Positions 9,235-17,595 of a stretch of 56,281 bases of DNA are shown here, in pieces. The translations under genes and the position numbers were made by a program. Location of the stretch: assembly GCF_000241465.1 (NCBI RefSeq), contig NZ_JH584235.1:3243007-3299287 (forward strand). The letters run 5' to 3'. Under the pieces are notes generated by a model. The model made no database searches. It was not told the origin of the DNA and saw only the letters and a program-made list of their open reading frames with translations. Source of the DNA: Sphingomonas echinoides ATCC 14820. GTDB lineage: Bacteria; Pseudomonadota; Alphaproteobacteria; Sphingomonadales; Sphingomonadaceae. Each line of letters starts with the position of its first letter. Position 1 is the stretch's first letter.

Positions 9235-10296
9235 GTGGTGGTGCAGTTCGACAAGTCACTCCATGCCCGCCTGATGGCGAAGGCATCCGAATATGGGTTC
9301 GCGGCGTGCGGCGTCGCGTCCGCCGATGCCGCGCCCGAGACGGCGGCACGGCTGCGGCAATGGCTGGCCGAGGGGCGGCATGGCGAGATGATCTGGATGG
9401 AGACGCGCGCGCACCACCGCGAATCCCCCGCCGGATTGTGGCCCGAGGTGCGCAGCGTCATCGCGCTGGGGATGAGCTATGCCCCCGCGCGCGATCCGCT
9501 GGCGCTGGCCGGGGAAGGCGGCGTCGGCCGAATTTCGACCTATGCGCAGGGCGGCGATTATCATGACGTGGTCAAGCGCGCGCTGAAGGCGCTGGCGCGC
9601 TGGCTGGTGGCGGAGGTGCCGGGGATCGACGTCAAGGTGTTCGTCGATACCGCGCCGGTGATGGAAAAGCCGCTGGCGGCGGCGGCAGGGCTCGGCTGGC
9701 AGGGCAAGCACACCAATTTGGTAAGCCGCACCGAGGGGAGCTGGCTGTTCCTGGGGGCGATCTACACGACGCTGGAGCTGGCTGCATTCGGGGGAGAGGA
9801 GGCGCATGAGCGCGACCGCTGCGGCTCGTGTGACGCATGCCAGCGTGCGTGCCCGACCGACGCCTTTCCCGCGCCCTATCGGCTCGATGCGCGGCGCTGC
9901 ATTTCCTACCTCACGATCGAACATGCCGGGCCGATCCCGCACGAATTTCGCGAGAGCATCGGCAACCGCATCTATGGTTGCGACGATTGTCTGGCGGTGT
10001 GCCCGTGGAACAAGTTCGCGGAGGCCGCGCACGCCAACCGCGCCTTCCGCCCGCGTGCCGAACTTGCGGCACCGGCGCTGGCGGATCTGCTTGCGCTCGA
10101 TGATGCAGCGTTCCGCCAGGTGTTTTCCGGCTCGCCGATCAAGCGCATCGGGCGCGACCGGATGATGCGCAACTGCCTGATCGCGGCGGGCAATAGCGGC
10201 GATGCTACACTACGCGCGCCGGTGGCGCGGCTGCTTGATGATCCCAATGCCGTGGTGGCGGAAGCTGCGGGCTGGGCGCTGGCGCGGCTGGCTTAG
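9235..10296 (+). CDS. queG: Epoxyqueuosine reductase QueG
   Basis: Last step of queuosine biosynthesis: cobalamin- and Fe-S-dependent reduction of epoxyqueuosine in tRNA. The 353-aa protein has the N-terminal cobalamin-binding region, two 4Fe-4S cluster motifs ([12 protein letters not shown] near 193 and CDDCLAVCP near 248) and a C-terminal HEAT-like segment ending GWALARLA. A run of GTG codons begins the frame at 9235; the ATG at 9274 is an alternative because no ribosome-binding site decides. It is divergent from the ABC exporter, sharing a roughly 50-bp gap. Confidence 0.93.
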   Translation: MVVQFDKSLHARLMAKASEYGFAACGVASADAAPETAARLRQWLAEGRHGEMIWMETRAHHRESPAGLWPEVRSVIALGMSYAPARDPLALAGEGGVGRISTYAQGGDYHDVVKRALKALARWLVAEVPGIDVKVFVDTAPVMEKPLAAAAGLGWQGKHTNLVSRTEGSWLFLGAIYTTLELAAFGGEEAHERDRCGSCDACQRACPTDAFPAPYRLDARRCISYLTIEHAGPIPHEFRESIGNRIYGCDDCLAVCPWNKFAEAAHANRAFRPRAELAAPALADLLALDDAAFRQVFSGSPIKRIGRDRMMRNCLIAAGNSGDATLRAPVARLLDDPNAVVAEAAGWALARLA

Positions 10297-10303
10297 GCGC
10301 GCG

Positions 10304-10672
10304 CTATTTCCGTCGCCCTGCCTGCAACGCCCCGACGCAGCTCGCGCGGTCGATCGGCGATCCGTCGGTCTGGCGCGCATCGAGATAGGTGACGACAGGC
10401 TCGGCAGTGCCCTTTGGGTAGAGATAGGTATCGAGAACGCAGGTGGCGTTGCCGAATTGCAGCTTGCGCGCGGTGCCTTCGCGGATATCGGCGACGGGGG
10501 CCCCGAACATCCGCGTCAGATTGGCGGCGTTGGTGCCCAGCACATGGTCAAGCCCTGCCGTTCCGGTCGGGATCGGGATGAGCGGCGGACGCACCGTGCT
10601 GGGCGCTGGTGCCCCAGTGGTCGCGCAGCCTGTGACGAGCAGGCCCGCCGTCAAAGCGCCAAGAAGTTTCAT
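10304..10672 (-). CDS. Putative lipoprotein
   Basis: 122 aa with a clear lipoprotein signal: MKLLGALTAGLLVTGC, lipobox VTGC, Cys16. The mature part is Pro-rich at first (PSTVRPPLIPIP), followed by a small domain with two Cys (ATCVLDTYLY and ASCVGAL) that could form a disulfide in the periplasm. The start overlaps the stop of the EI24-type membrane gene (ATGA), so the two are co-expressed and perhaps act together at the inner membrane. No family recognised. Confidence 0.75.
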   Translation of the reverse strand: MKLLGALTAGLLVTGCATTGAPAPSTVRPPLIPIPTGTAGLDHVLGTNAANLTRMFGAPVADIREGTARKLQFGNATCVLDTYLYPKGTAEPVVTYLDARQTDGSPIDRASCVGALQAGRRK

Positions 10673-11349
10673 GTGTTTCGCCCCGCATGGAACAGATGGG
10701 TGGCCATCGCCGCGCCGAGGATCGGCGCGAACAGGTTGAGCACGGGAACCATGAACAGGGCGGTGCCCGCAACCCCCAGCGCGAAACGATCGACCGCGCC
10801 GGTCTTGCGCCAGTCTCGCATCATCGCATCGGGAATGTGGCGCGCGGCGACCATGGTGCCGAGATCCTGACCAAGCAGCCACCCATTGACCAGGAAGAAC
10901 AACAGCCAGGTGCCCACTCCGGTGGCGAGCAATGCGAGATAGATTGGGGCCAGCGCGATGTTGATCAGGATCGCCCGCAGCGCCGACCGCACGCCAAGCG
11001 CGATACCGCGCGTCAGCGGCACACTGCGCGCGGTGGCAAGGGCGTTGGGATAGTGTTTGGCCTCCACCGCGATCACGATGTCGTCGGCAAACACGCCCAT
11101 CACGCCAATTGCGATCACACGGAACAGCAGCCAGCCAAGCCCGAACGCGGCGAGCAATGCCATTGCGCCGAGCAGCCCGCCCATCTGCGTCCCCCAGCCG
11201 AGCCATGCGGCCAGCCGGGTTGCGCCATACCACAGCCCGCCCCCCGCCGCCGTGAGCAGCGCCAAGGTCACCGCCAGCGATTTCAGGAAGACGGCGGCAA
11301 AGGCGCGGTCGCCAATCTGGCCAATCGCGAGAAGGAAAGCGCGGAGCAT
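10669..11349 (-). CDS. EI24/CysZ-type integral membrane protein
   Basis: 226-aa inner-membrane protein with about five long hydrophobic stretches (residues 20-45, 55-85, 125-155, 160-180 and 195-220). The motif NGWLLGQDLGTMVAARH resembles the conserved loop of EI24-domain proteins, a family that includes CysZ sulfate permeases. Sulfate transport is only a possibility; no cys genes are near. First gene of a two-gene operon with the lipoprotein at 10304. Confidence 0.75.
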   Translation of the reverse strand: MLRAFLLAIGQIGDRAFAAVFLKSLAVTLALLTAAGGGLWYGATRLAAWLGWGTQMGGLLGAMALLAAFGLGWLLFRVIAIGVMGVFADDIVIAVEAKHYPNALATARSVPLTRGIALGVRSALRAILINIALAPIYLALLATGVGTWLLFFLVNGWLLGQDLGTMVAARHIPDAMMRDWRKTGAVDRFALGVAGTALFMVPVLNLFAPILGAAMATHLFHAGRNT

Positions 11350-11414
11350 GGCCGCAGTCTTAGCGATCGATCGTGCAATACGAAACCAGCGCGCCGCCTA
11401 ACCGCCGCGCAAAG

Positions 11415-11825
11415 CTAATTGTAGCGTGGCGATCGCGCGGGCGCGCGCAGCCCTTCGCTGGTATGGGCCGAAATCAGGCAAAGTTCGGCATACAGCCGGT
11501 CCCACAAGGACGCCGGGATATCGAGGGCGACGAGGCCCCCGTCCTGTGTCAGGGCCAGATTGACGACGGGATCGACCACCAGCCGGAATTGCGTCGCAAA
11601 CGGTCCGCCGACGATTTCGTCGGGAAGCCCGCCCGACAGGGACAGGCGTGCGGCCATCAAGAAGGCGCGTAACACTTCGGCACCATAGCGATCGAGCAGC
11701 GCACGCGTGCCGTTGCTCAGATCGCCCCGTTCCAGAATGACCAGGCTGCCGGAATGGCGATCTTCGGCCGTGACACGGAGCCTGCTGCCCAGCCCATCGG
11801 CTATCTCTCTAATGCGCAGCGACAA
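11415..11825 (-). CDS. Hypothetical protein next to flagellin
   Basis: 136 aa, cytosolic, no signal. The start codon is TTG, supported by AGGAG with an 8-base gap. Sequence features: an amphipathic N-terminus (LRIREIADGLGSRLRVT), then ALLDRYGAEVLRAFLMAARL, which looks like a helix-rich bundle. A -10-like CTATAATGG lies 25 bases upstream and matches the element before the flagellar TPR operon at 18980 (CTATAATAGAACAA against CTATAATGGAACAA), so it is probably expressed with the flagellar genes. The flagellin terminator separates it from the flagellin gene. It is not FlaF or any flagellin chaperone I recognise; a flagellin-related role is inferred from position and promoter only. Confidence 0.7.
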   Translation of the reverse strand: MSLRIREIADGLGSRLRVTAEDRHSGSLVILERGDLSNGTRALLDRYGAEVLRAFLMAARLSLSGGLPDEIVGGPFATQFRLVVDPVVNLALTQDGGLVALDIPASLWDRLYAELCLISAHTSEGLRAPARSPRYN

Positions 11826-11850
11826 TGCTCAAACTCCTGTTATCCTTGTT

Positions 11851-11860
11851 CCATTATAGC
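11851..11860 (-). promoter_or_regulatory. -10-like element of the flagellar type
   Basis: On the minus strand the sequence GCTATAATGG contains a perfect TATAAT at 11858-11853, followed by AACAA. The 14-base core CTATAATRGAACAA recurs at 18979 before another flagellar operon. No TTGACA-like hexamer stands 16-18 bases upstream. Confidence 0.5.
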
Positions 11861-11906
11861 GGGGATCGCGCCCGCATCCGGTCCCCGCGACCGATGAAAC
11901 ACAGGT

Positions 11907-11948
11907 TAAAAAAGAAAAGGGGTCGACGTGGTTTCCCGCGTCGACCCC
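11907..11948 (-). terminator. Rho-independent terminator of the flagellin gene
   Basis: On the minus strand a 10-bp stem GGGGTCGACG/CGTCGACCCC (11948-11919) is followed directly by a T-rich run (TTTTCTTTTTT). It lies 36 bases after the flagellin stop codon and should end a monocistronic, abundant transcript. Confidence 0.92.
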
Positions 11949-11983
11949 AGTGCAGCGACCAGATACGCGGCCGCTGATCTCTC

Positions 11984-12808
11984 TTAACGGAACAGCGACG
12001 TGATCGCCTGCGGTGCCTGGTTGGCGATCGAAAGCGCCTGAACACCGAGCTGCTGCTTGACCTGCAGTGACTGCAGATTTGCAGACTCCTTGGCCAGATC
12101 CGCATCGACGAGATTGCCGATGCCGGTCGTGATCGTGTCGGACAGCTTGCTGACGAAGGTCATCTGGCTGTCGATCTTGCGCGAAGCCGAACCCAGCGTG
12201 CTGAGGCTTGCGTTGATCGTGTCGGACACGGTGTTGAGCGTCGTTACCATGGTCTTCGCGGCCGCAGCGGTCGCGAAGGTGGAACCAATCGCCGTCGTGA
12301 CGCCTGTCTCGAAGTCCTGGTTGGCGACGTCGAGGGTGGCTGCGGTCGTGTCAGTCGACTGCAGTGCCTTGACGGTGCCCGCCGAAACGCTCGACAGGAG
12401 GTTCGTACCGTTGAACGACGAGGACGCGATGACCGTCGAGATCTGATCCTTCAACGCGGTGAAGTCTTTCGCGTTGGCGGACAGGCTGGCGGCATCAAGG
12501 CCGGTGTCGCTGGCGGTCGTTGCCTTTGCCTTCATCTGGTTGACCAGATCCGAGATCTGCTCGGCACCGGCAGTTGCCACGTCAACAACGCTCTTGGCGC
12601 GGCTGAGCGAGGAGCTGACGGACTTCAGGCTACCCACGTCACCACGAAGGCCTTGGGCGATCGTGTACGAAGCCGAATCGTCCTTGGTCGAAGAAACCGA
12701 CAGGCCGGTCGTGATGCGGGTTTGGGTCGTCGCGAGGGACTTGCCGGTCGCACTCAGGCTCTGGAGAGCCGTCATCGCGCCGACGTTGGTATTTACCGAA
12801 AACGCCAT
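11984..12808 (-). CDS. fliC: Flagellin
   Basis: Filament subunit, exported by the flagellar type III apparatus. The 274-aa length is that of a minimal flagellin: the N-terminal D0/D1 segment (MAFSVNTNVGAMTALQSL, then RITTGLSVSSTKDDSASYTIA) and the C-terminal coiled segment (ESANLQSLQVKQQLGVQALSIANQ, ending SLFR) are joined by only about 60 Ser/Thr/Ala-rich residues, so the outer D2/D3 domains are missing. AAGGAAA precedes the ATG. It is monocistronic, with a strong terminator downstream and a structured leader upstream (see 12812-12922). FlbT, encoded at 25685, is the expected post-transcriptional regulator. Confidence 0.96.
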   Translation of the reverse strand: MAFSVNTNVGAMTALQSLSATGKSLATTQTRITTGLSVSSTKDDSASYTIAQGLRGDVGSLKSVSSSLSRAKSVVDVATAGAEQISDLVNQMKAKATTASDTGLDAASLSANAKDFTALKDQISTVIASSSFNGTNLLSSVSAGTVKALQSTDTTAATLDVANQDFETGVTTAIGSTFATAAAAKTMVTTLNTVSDTINASLSTLGSASRKIDSQMTFVSKLSDTITTGIGNLVDADLAKESANLQSLQVKQQLGVQALSIANQAPQAITSLFR

Positions 12809-12811
12809 ACA

Positions 12812-12922
12812 TATTTCCTTCTTGGATTGAGAGCCGCATTCTGCGGCCTGGGGCTAGACGCCGCCCCGGCGATGCTCGGCGAAGAATGCCGCTCACCTCT
12901 CCATTTTGGGAAAGTTATTGGA
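12812..12922 (-). promoter_or_regulatory. Flagellin promoter candidate and structured 5' leader
   Basis: Reading toward flagellin, TCCAATAA at 12922-12915 resembles both the sigma-28 -10 (GCCGATAA) and the local flagellar -10 (TCCTATAA). The transcript would then have a leader of about 100 bases with two adjacent hairpins: GGGGC/GCCCC (12867-12850) and a perfect GCCGCA-loop-TGCGGC (12847-12833) directly before the AAGGAAA ribosome-binding site. A half site of the GGCA-N5-TGCC motif (12938) lies upstream. In Caulobacter FlbT acts on the flagellin leader, so these hairpins are candidate target sites. Confidence 0.5.
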
Positions 12923-13073
12923 TTACCAAAATCGAACGGCAAATTATTGAAGGTTACCGAAAGATGAAGGTGCGCGCTGACCGTCGCGACGCAGTCGGCC
13001 CGCTTCCCCGGGGCGCGGGAAAGCGGGCCGATTGGCAAAGCAAGTGTCAGAAATTGCTGAAAATTGTAACGTC

Positions 13074-13832
13074 TCAGAAGGGGAAGAGCGCATCATAGAT
13101 CTGCTGGCCCCAGCGCGCCTGTTGCGCATCGGTCAATTGGCCCTTGCCGCCATAAATGATGCGGGCCTCGGCGATCTGGGTATGCGCGATGCTGTTGTCG
13201 CGACCAATGTCTTGCGGGCGCACGATGCCGCTGACGATCAACTCGCGCATCTCGAAATTCACGCGCACTTCCTGCCGTCCGCGGATCATCAGATTGCCGT
13301 TGGGCATCACATCGGTGACGATTGCCGCCATCGTCATGTTGATGGTTTCCGACCGCGCCACCGTACCGGCACCATTATAGCCGGAGGTCGATTTGGTATC
13401 GACCAGCTTCGCCGGATCGACCTGCCCCGGCAGGACCTTGGCCAACGGGTTTTGCAGCCCCAACAACGCACTGATGCCGCTGGATTCGGTGCCGCCGCGG
13501 GTGCGTGTCGTGGCGTTGCCCAAATCCGCCTTGTCGGCGATCTTGATGCGGATCGTCAGGATGTCGCCCTTTTGCGAGGCGCGCTGATCATGAAAGAAGG
13601 CACCTGCCCCCGTGCGAAAGAGCGACGCATTCGGCGGGGAGGGCGGGGCGGTGGCCGAACGTCCCTGGCCGCGCCGATCGGACGGGGCAGAGAGCGATGG
13701 CTCAAGCGCCGGGCCATCGTCCGTGCCCGCCGGGCTCAGCTTTGGGGCCTTGCCGACGCTGGCCAGTCGGCCTGGTATGCCGCACCCGGCGAGGGTGCTG
13801 GCGAGGAGGAGCAATGCGAGAGTCTTCTTCAT
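13074..13832 (-). CDS. flgH: Flagellar L-ring protein FlgH
   Basis: Forms the outer-membrane L-ring around the rod. 252 aa with lipoprotein signal MKKTLALLLLASTLAGC (Cys17 lipidated). The family core is clear: GAGAFFHDQRASQKGDILTI, SGYNGAGTVARSETI, AAIVTDVMPNGNLMIRGRQE, and RPQDIGRDNSI before the end. The ATG at 13832 is preceded only by a weak GAAAGAA. Last gene of the flgF-flgG-flgA-flgH operon; about 50 bases separate it from flgA. Confidence 0.95.
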   Translation of the reverse strand: MKKTLALLLLASTLAGCGIPGRLASVGKAPKLSPAGTDDGPALEPSLSAPSDRRGQGRSATAPPSPPNASLFRTGAGAFFHDQRASQKGDILTIRIKIADKADLGNATTRTRGGTESSGISALLGLQNPLAKVLPGQVDPAKLVDTKSTSGYNGAGTVARSETINMTMAAIVTDVMPNGNLMIRGRQEVRVNFEMRELIVSGIVRPQDIGRDNSIAHTQIAEARIIYGGKGQLTDAQQARWGQQIYDALFPF

Positions 13833-13882
13833 GGCGGTTCTTTCGGTTCGGGCCGACGGTGGAAGGCGGATCGGATCGATCT

Positions 13883-14344
13883 TTAAGGCGCGACGATGCG
13901 GACCGAGCCGGTACCGTCGACAATGCCGTCGAGGGTTCGGCTGGTGGTGTTGGTGACGACACGCACCATCTCGCCTTTGGCACCGCTGGCGAGCGCGCGC
14001 CCGCTGGCGGCAATGGTCAGGCCGCCGCTGACGACGCGGATCATCACCGGCTCGCCGCGACGGACGAGCTGTTGCGGCATCAGATCGGACGTCATCACGA
14101 TCGAGCCCGAAGGAAGCGCGCGCCGCGCCTCCAGGCCAACGCAATCGCGCGGTGGCAGCGCAATGCGCGCCTGGGCCGCAGGGCGCTGATCCTCGGTGAA
14201 GTCTTCCTGCGTAAGCACATCGCCGCGCGCGATCGGATGGCCAAGCACCGCGACGCGGACCGCCTCGGGCGGCTGCGCGCAAGCGATGGCCGGCGCAAAC
14301 GCCAGTAGCGCGAAGAGCGCGGCACGACCGAGCTGCTGGCTCAT
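13883..14344 (-). CDS. flgA: Flagellar P-ring assembly protein FlgA
   Basis: Periplasmic chaperone for P-ring assembly. 153 aa with a cleavable signal (about residues 1-23, ending ACAQ) and a SAF-like domain: GHPIARGDVLTQEDF near 35-49, LPSGSIVMTSDL and VRRGEPVMIRVVSGGLTI. Rather short, as in other alphaproteobacteria. The ATG overlaps the flgG stop (ATGA). The gene order flgF-flgG-flgA-flgH is typical of alphaproteobacteria. Confidence 0.93.
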   Translation of the reverse strand: MSQQLGRAALFALLAFAPAIACAQPPEAVRVAVLGHPIARGDVLTQEDFTEDQRPAAQARIALPPRDCVGLEARRALPSGSIVMTSDLMPQQLVRRGEPVMIRVVSGGLTIAASGRALASGAKGEMVRVVTNTTSRTLDGIVDGTGSVRIVAP

Positions 14345-15126
14345 CGCATCTGCGCCGTGGTGGAGAGCATTTCGTCCGCCGTCTTCACCACGCGGCTGTT
14401 CATTTCATATGCGCGCTGCGCACTGATCAGTGCGGTGATTTCCGAGACGGGATTGACGTTCGATGCCTCGATAAAGCCCTGGCTCAGCGTCCCGAAACCC
14501 GGTTCGCCGGGGTTGGCGGCGGTGGGTTTGCCCGACGCGTTGGTTTCCAGGAACAGGTTGCCGCCCTTGGCCTCCAGGCCGGATTCGTTGATGAAGGAGG
14601 CAAGCTGGATCTGGCCGATCGTTTGCGGCGTGGGGTTGCCCGACAAGGTGACCTGAACCTCGCCAGTCTTGGAAATATTGAAATTCACGGCCCCCTGCGG
14701 GAGCGTGATGCCGGGCTGAACGGCATAGCCATCCTGCGTCACCAATTCGCCCTGGTCGGAAATCTGGAAGCTGCCGTCGCGCGTATAGCCCGTTTCGCCC
14801 GAGGGAAGCGTGACCTGGAAATAGCCCTTGCCCTGGATCGCGACGTCTTGCGGGTTGCTGGTTTGCGTCAGCGCACCCTGTTCCAGAATGCGATAGACGC
14901 CGCCGGTCTTGACGCCGGCCCCGATCTGGATGCCGGACGGGATCTTCGCATCGGCACCACCCGAGGCTGAGCCGGGGCGCGACACCTCCTGATAGAGCAG
15001 ATCCTGAAACTCCGCGCGCTGGCGTTTGAACGCGGCGGTGTTCATGTTGGCGATGTTGTTCGAAATCACGTCGACGTTGGTCTGCTGTGCAAGCATACCG
15101 GTCGCGGCGATCGAGAGAGAACGCAT
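14341..15126 (-). CDS. flgG: Flagellar distal rod protein FlgG
   Basis: Builds the distal rod; exported without a cleaved signal. 261 aa, the usual length. The N-terminus has SLSIAATGMLAQQTNVDVI and SNNIANMNTAAFKRQRAEF, the rod-protein motif; the C-terminus has NVNPVSEITALISAQRAYE, shared by the rod/hook/HAP family. Preceded by flgF with a 31-base gap; overlaps flgA by 4 bases. Confidence 0.97.
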   Translation of the reverse strand: MRSLSIAATGMLAQQTNVDVISNNIANMNTAAFKRQRAEFQDLLYQEVSRPGSASGGADAKIPSGIQIGAGVKTGGVYRILEQGALTQTSNPQDVAIQGKGYFQVTLPSGETGYTRDGSFQISDQGELVTQDGYAVQPGITLPQGAVNFNISKTGEVQVTLSGNPTPQTIGQIQLASFINESGLEAKGGNLFLETNASGKPTAANPGEPGFGTLSQGFIEASNVNPVSEITALISAQRAYEMNSRVVKTADEMLSTTAQMR

Positions 15127-15157
15127 GATAAAGGCCTTTCACTCAGGGAAGGGGGGC

Positions 15158-15901
15158 TCAGCCAACTTTGCCGAGCTGATCGATTGCCTTGCGGCGCATG
15201 TCGGTCATGCTCTGGGTCATTTGCTGGCTGGATTGGTACGCCCGCAAAATCTCGACCATGTCGGCGGTTTCGCTGATCGGCTGGACGTTTGATCCCTCGA
15301 CGCCACCGCTGCGCAGCTTGGTTTCCGTGGCGGAAAGCTCGCGCCCGCCGCTTGCGGCCATCAACCCGTCGCCGCGCGGCGTGACGCCCGCTTCACTGGG
15401 GAAGACGGTGATCGCGATGCGTCCAAGCTGGCCGGTCTTTCCCGACACGGTGCCGTCCGCCGCAACCGAAAGGTTGCCGGCATCTTCTAGGGGAATATTG
15501 ATCGGCTTGCCGCCTTCGCCGAGCAGCCGCTGCCCGCTGATCGTGCCCAAATCCCCCGACGGCAACACATGGATCAGCCCAGCGCGGGTATAAGCGGTCG
15601 CCCCGCCGGGGGCCTCGACCGCGAGATAGCCGGGGCCGTCGATCATCACATCGAGCGGATTGCCGGTCGGCTGAAACGCGCCCGCCGTGGTGTCGTGCGT
15701 TGCCCCGTAATCGAGCACGAACGCCGTGGTCTTCGCATCTTCGGTCACCGCCTGGTCGGCATGCTCGACATAATCATGGAAGACGGGCTGTTCGCGCTTG
15801 AACCCTACGGTCGAGATGTTGGCCATATTGTTGGCCGCCACGTCGAGCCGACGACGCAGCGCCTGCTCGTGGCTCAGCAGCACATAGGAAGAGACATCCA
15901 T
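15158..15901 (-). CDS. flgF: Flagellar proximal rod protein FlgF
   Basis: Proximal rod subunit, 247 aa. N-terminal SYVLLSHEQALRRRLDVAAN and NMANISTVGFKREQ; C-terminal SNVQPISETADMVEILRAYQ. I chose the ATG at 15901 because the family homology starts there; the longer open frame to 16567 is antisense to fliL and is not coding. The ribosome-binding site is weak. First gene of the operon; it shares a 114-bp divergent regulatory region with fliL. Confidence 0.96.
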   Translation of the reverse strand: MDVSSYVLLSHEQALRRRLDVAANNMANISTVGFKREQPVFHDYVEHADQAVTEDAKTTAFVLDYGATHDTTAGAFQPTGNPLDVMIDGPGYLAVEAPGGATAYTRAGLIHVLPSGDLGTISGQRLLGEGGKPINIPLEDAGNLSVAADGTVSGKTGQLGRIAITVFPSEAGVTPRGDGLMAASGGRELSATETKLRSGGVEGSNVQPISETADMVEILRAYQSSQQMTQSMTDMRRKAIDQLGKVG

Positions 15902-15941
15902 CGGCGGTTGCTTTCGAAATCTTTGTCGATCTGGGTCACTA

Positions 15942-15977
15942 GGCAGAATTTGCCGCCCATTGATCCTATAATAGGAT
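15942..15977. promoter_or_regulatory. Divergent flgF/fliL promoter region with symmetric -10 and GGCA-N5-TGCC repeat
   Basis: ATCCTATAATAGGAT at 15963-15977 is a perfect inverted repeat (7+1+7) that offers a TATAAT-like -10 on both strands: TATAAT toward fliL and TATTAT toward flgF. GGCAGAATTTGCC at 15942-15954 is a second inverted repeat (GGCA-N5-TGCC) covering the place where the fliL -35 would be. No TTGACA is present. The same two elements occur between flgE and flbT. Confidence 0.6.
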
Positions 15978-16015
15978 GAAATCACCGAGCGGGTTGACCG
16001 TCTGGCGAAACAATC

Positions 16016-16570
16016 ATGGGGATTACGGCCTTGTCGGAACCGAACGTCACATCGAGCGAAGAAGGCGAGGAGGGGGCGGCTCCCGCTGCCCCCAAAGCGG
16101 GCAAGAAGAAGCTGCTGATCCTTGTTGGCGCTGTCGTCTTGCTGTTGCTGCTGGCGGGGGGCGGCGCGGCCTTCTTCCTGTTGGGCGGCAAGAGCGATCC
16201 AAAGGCGGAGGCTGCCAAAGCGGAAGCGGCGAAAGCCGAGGCGGCCAAGCACGGCGGCGGCGAAGAAGGCGTAAAGTTCGTCGATATCCCGGCAATGGTC
16301 GTCAACATCCGCTCCCCTGATGGGGTGGCGCGCTTTTTGAAAGTGCACGTCATGCTGGTCCCGGGCACGATGAAGGAGGAGGCGATCAAGGCCGGTCTGC
16401 CGCTGGTGCTCGATGCGTATCAGCCGTTCTTGCGCGAATTGCGCCCCGAGGATCTTGCCGGCTCGGCGGCGGTGTTCCGCGTGAAAGAGGAGTTGCTGGT
16501 GCGGACCACCGGCGCGCTTGGCGAAGGATCGGTCAAGGATGTGCTGATCGAAGATCTGGTGCAGCAATGA
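16016..16570 (+). CDS. fliL: Flagellar basal-body protein FliL
   Basis: Single-pass membrane protein that supports the stator units. 184 aa: cytoplasmic acidic/Ala-Pro N-terminus, a lysine cluster, one membrane helix at about 33-57, then a periplasmic domain with VDIPAMVVNIRSPDGVARFLKVHVML and the C-terminal IEDLVQQ. A linker repeat KAEAAKAEAAKAEAAK at 63-78 (three AEAAK units, made by 15-bp DNA repeats) follows the membrane segment and could vary in length between strains. Its stop overlaps fliM (ATGA). Confidence 0.95.
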   Translation: MGITALSEPNVTSSEEGEEGAAPAAPKAGKKKLLILVGAVVLLLLLAGGGAAFFLLGGKSDPKAEAAKAEAAKAEAAKHGGGEEGVKFVDIPAMVVNIRSPDGVARFLKVHVMLVPGTMKEEAIKAGLPLVLDAYQPFLRELRPEDLAGSAAVFRVKEELLVRTTGALGEGSVKDVLIEDLVQQ

Positions 16571-17595
16571 GCGACGATTTCGAAGAATTCGACCTTCCCG
16601 ATGTCCCCATGGGGGGCGCGATGCTGGGCGATGGCACCTTTGACCAAGCCGCCATCGATGCGATGTTCGGCGATAGCGGCGTCCCGCAAGAGGCCAAGAA
16701 GGGCCTGCGCGCAGTGCTGGAATCGCGCGTCATCGCGCACGAACGCCTGCCGATGCTGGAGGTGGTGTGCGATCGCGTCGTGCGTGCCTTTTCCAGCTCG
16801 ATGCGCAATCTCACCTCCGATGCGATCGAGGTCAGCCTGGAAGAGGTGACCTCGACCCGCTTTGGCGAGTTCGTCGGGCGCGTTGCGCTGCCCGCCATGA
16901 TCGGCGTCTTCCACATTCAGGAATGGGAGAATTACGGGCTCGTCACGGTCGAGTCCGGCCTCATCTACGCCGTGGTCGATGCCCTGCTGGGCGGACGTGG
17001 CGGCAGCGCGCCGGTTTTGATCGACGGTCGCGCCTTCACCACCATCGAGACCAAATTGGTATCGCGCATGCTGGATCTGGCGCTGTCCGATTTTTCAGAG
17101 GCCTTTGCCCCGATCGAGCCGATCACGATGGGGTTGGAGCGGATCGAGACCAACCCGCGCTTCGCGGCGATCGCCGGGAACAGTAATATCTGCGCGGTGG
17201 CGACCTTCCGAGTCGACATGGACGGGCGCGGCGGCAAATTCTCGATGCTGCTTCCTTACGCCACGCTCGAGCCAGTGCGCGAAAAGCTGCTGCAGCGCTT
17301 CATGGGCGAGAAGAGCGGGCGCGACCATATCTGGGAAGAGCATATGGTCTCTGAAATCAGCAAGACCGACATCTCGCTCGACGTTGTGCTCGGCGAAGCG
17401 GCGATGTCCCTCGACAAATTGCGCAGCCTTGCCGTGGGGGATGTCGTCAACCTCGCGCAAAGCCCGGACGCGCCGCTGGAATTGCGGTGCGGCGGCGTGC
17501 CGCTTGGCCGCGCCCAGATCGGACAGCGCAGCGGCAAAATGGCCGTTCGCCTAATCACCGGCATATCCCGAAACCCATACCAGGAGTGCGCATGA
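16567..17595 (+). CDS. fliM: Flagellar motor switch protein FliM
   Basis: C-ring protein that binds CheY-P and sets rotation direction. 342 aa with the CheC-like middle domain (GQ-free variant ALPAMIGVFHIQEWENYGLVTV; GGRGGSAP near 140; LALSDFSEAFAPIEPI) and the C-terminal FliN-like domain (ISLDVVLGEAAMSLDKLRSL, GDVVNLAQSPDAPLELRCGG). The short acidic N-terminus DDFEEFDLPD replaces the classical LSQDEID CheY-binding motif, so CheY contact may differ. ATGA overlaps at both ends make it part of a four-gene operon. Confidence 0.95.
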   Translation: MSDDFEEFDLPDVPMGGAMLGDGTFDQAAIDAMFGDSGVPQEAKKGLRAVLESRVIAHERLPMLEVVCDRVVRAFSSSMRNLTSDAIEVSLEEVTSTRFGEFVGRVALPAMIGVFHIQEWENYGLVTVESGLIYAVVDALLGGRGGSAPVLIDGRAFTTIETKLVSRMLDLALSDFSEAFAPIEPITMGLERIETNPRFAAIAGNSNICAVATFRVDMDGRGGKFSMLLPYATLEPVREKLLQRFMGEKSGRDHIWEEHMVSEISKTDISLDVVLGEAAMSLDKLRSLAVGDVVNLAQSPDAPLELRCGGVPLGRAQIGQRSGKMAVRLITGISRNPYQECA

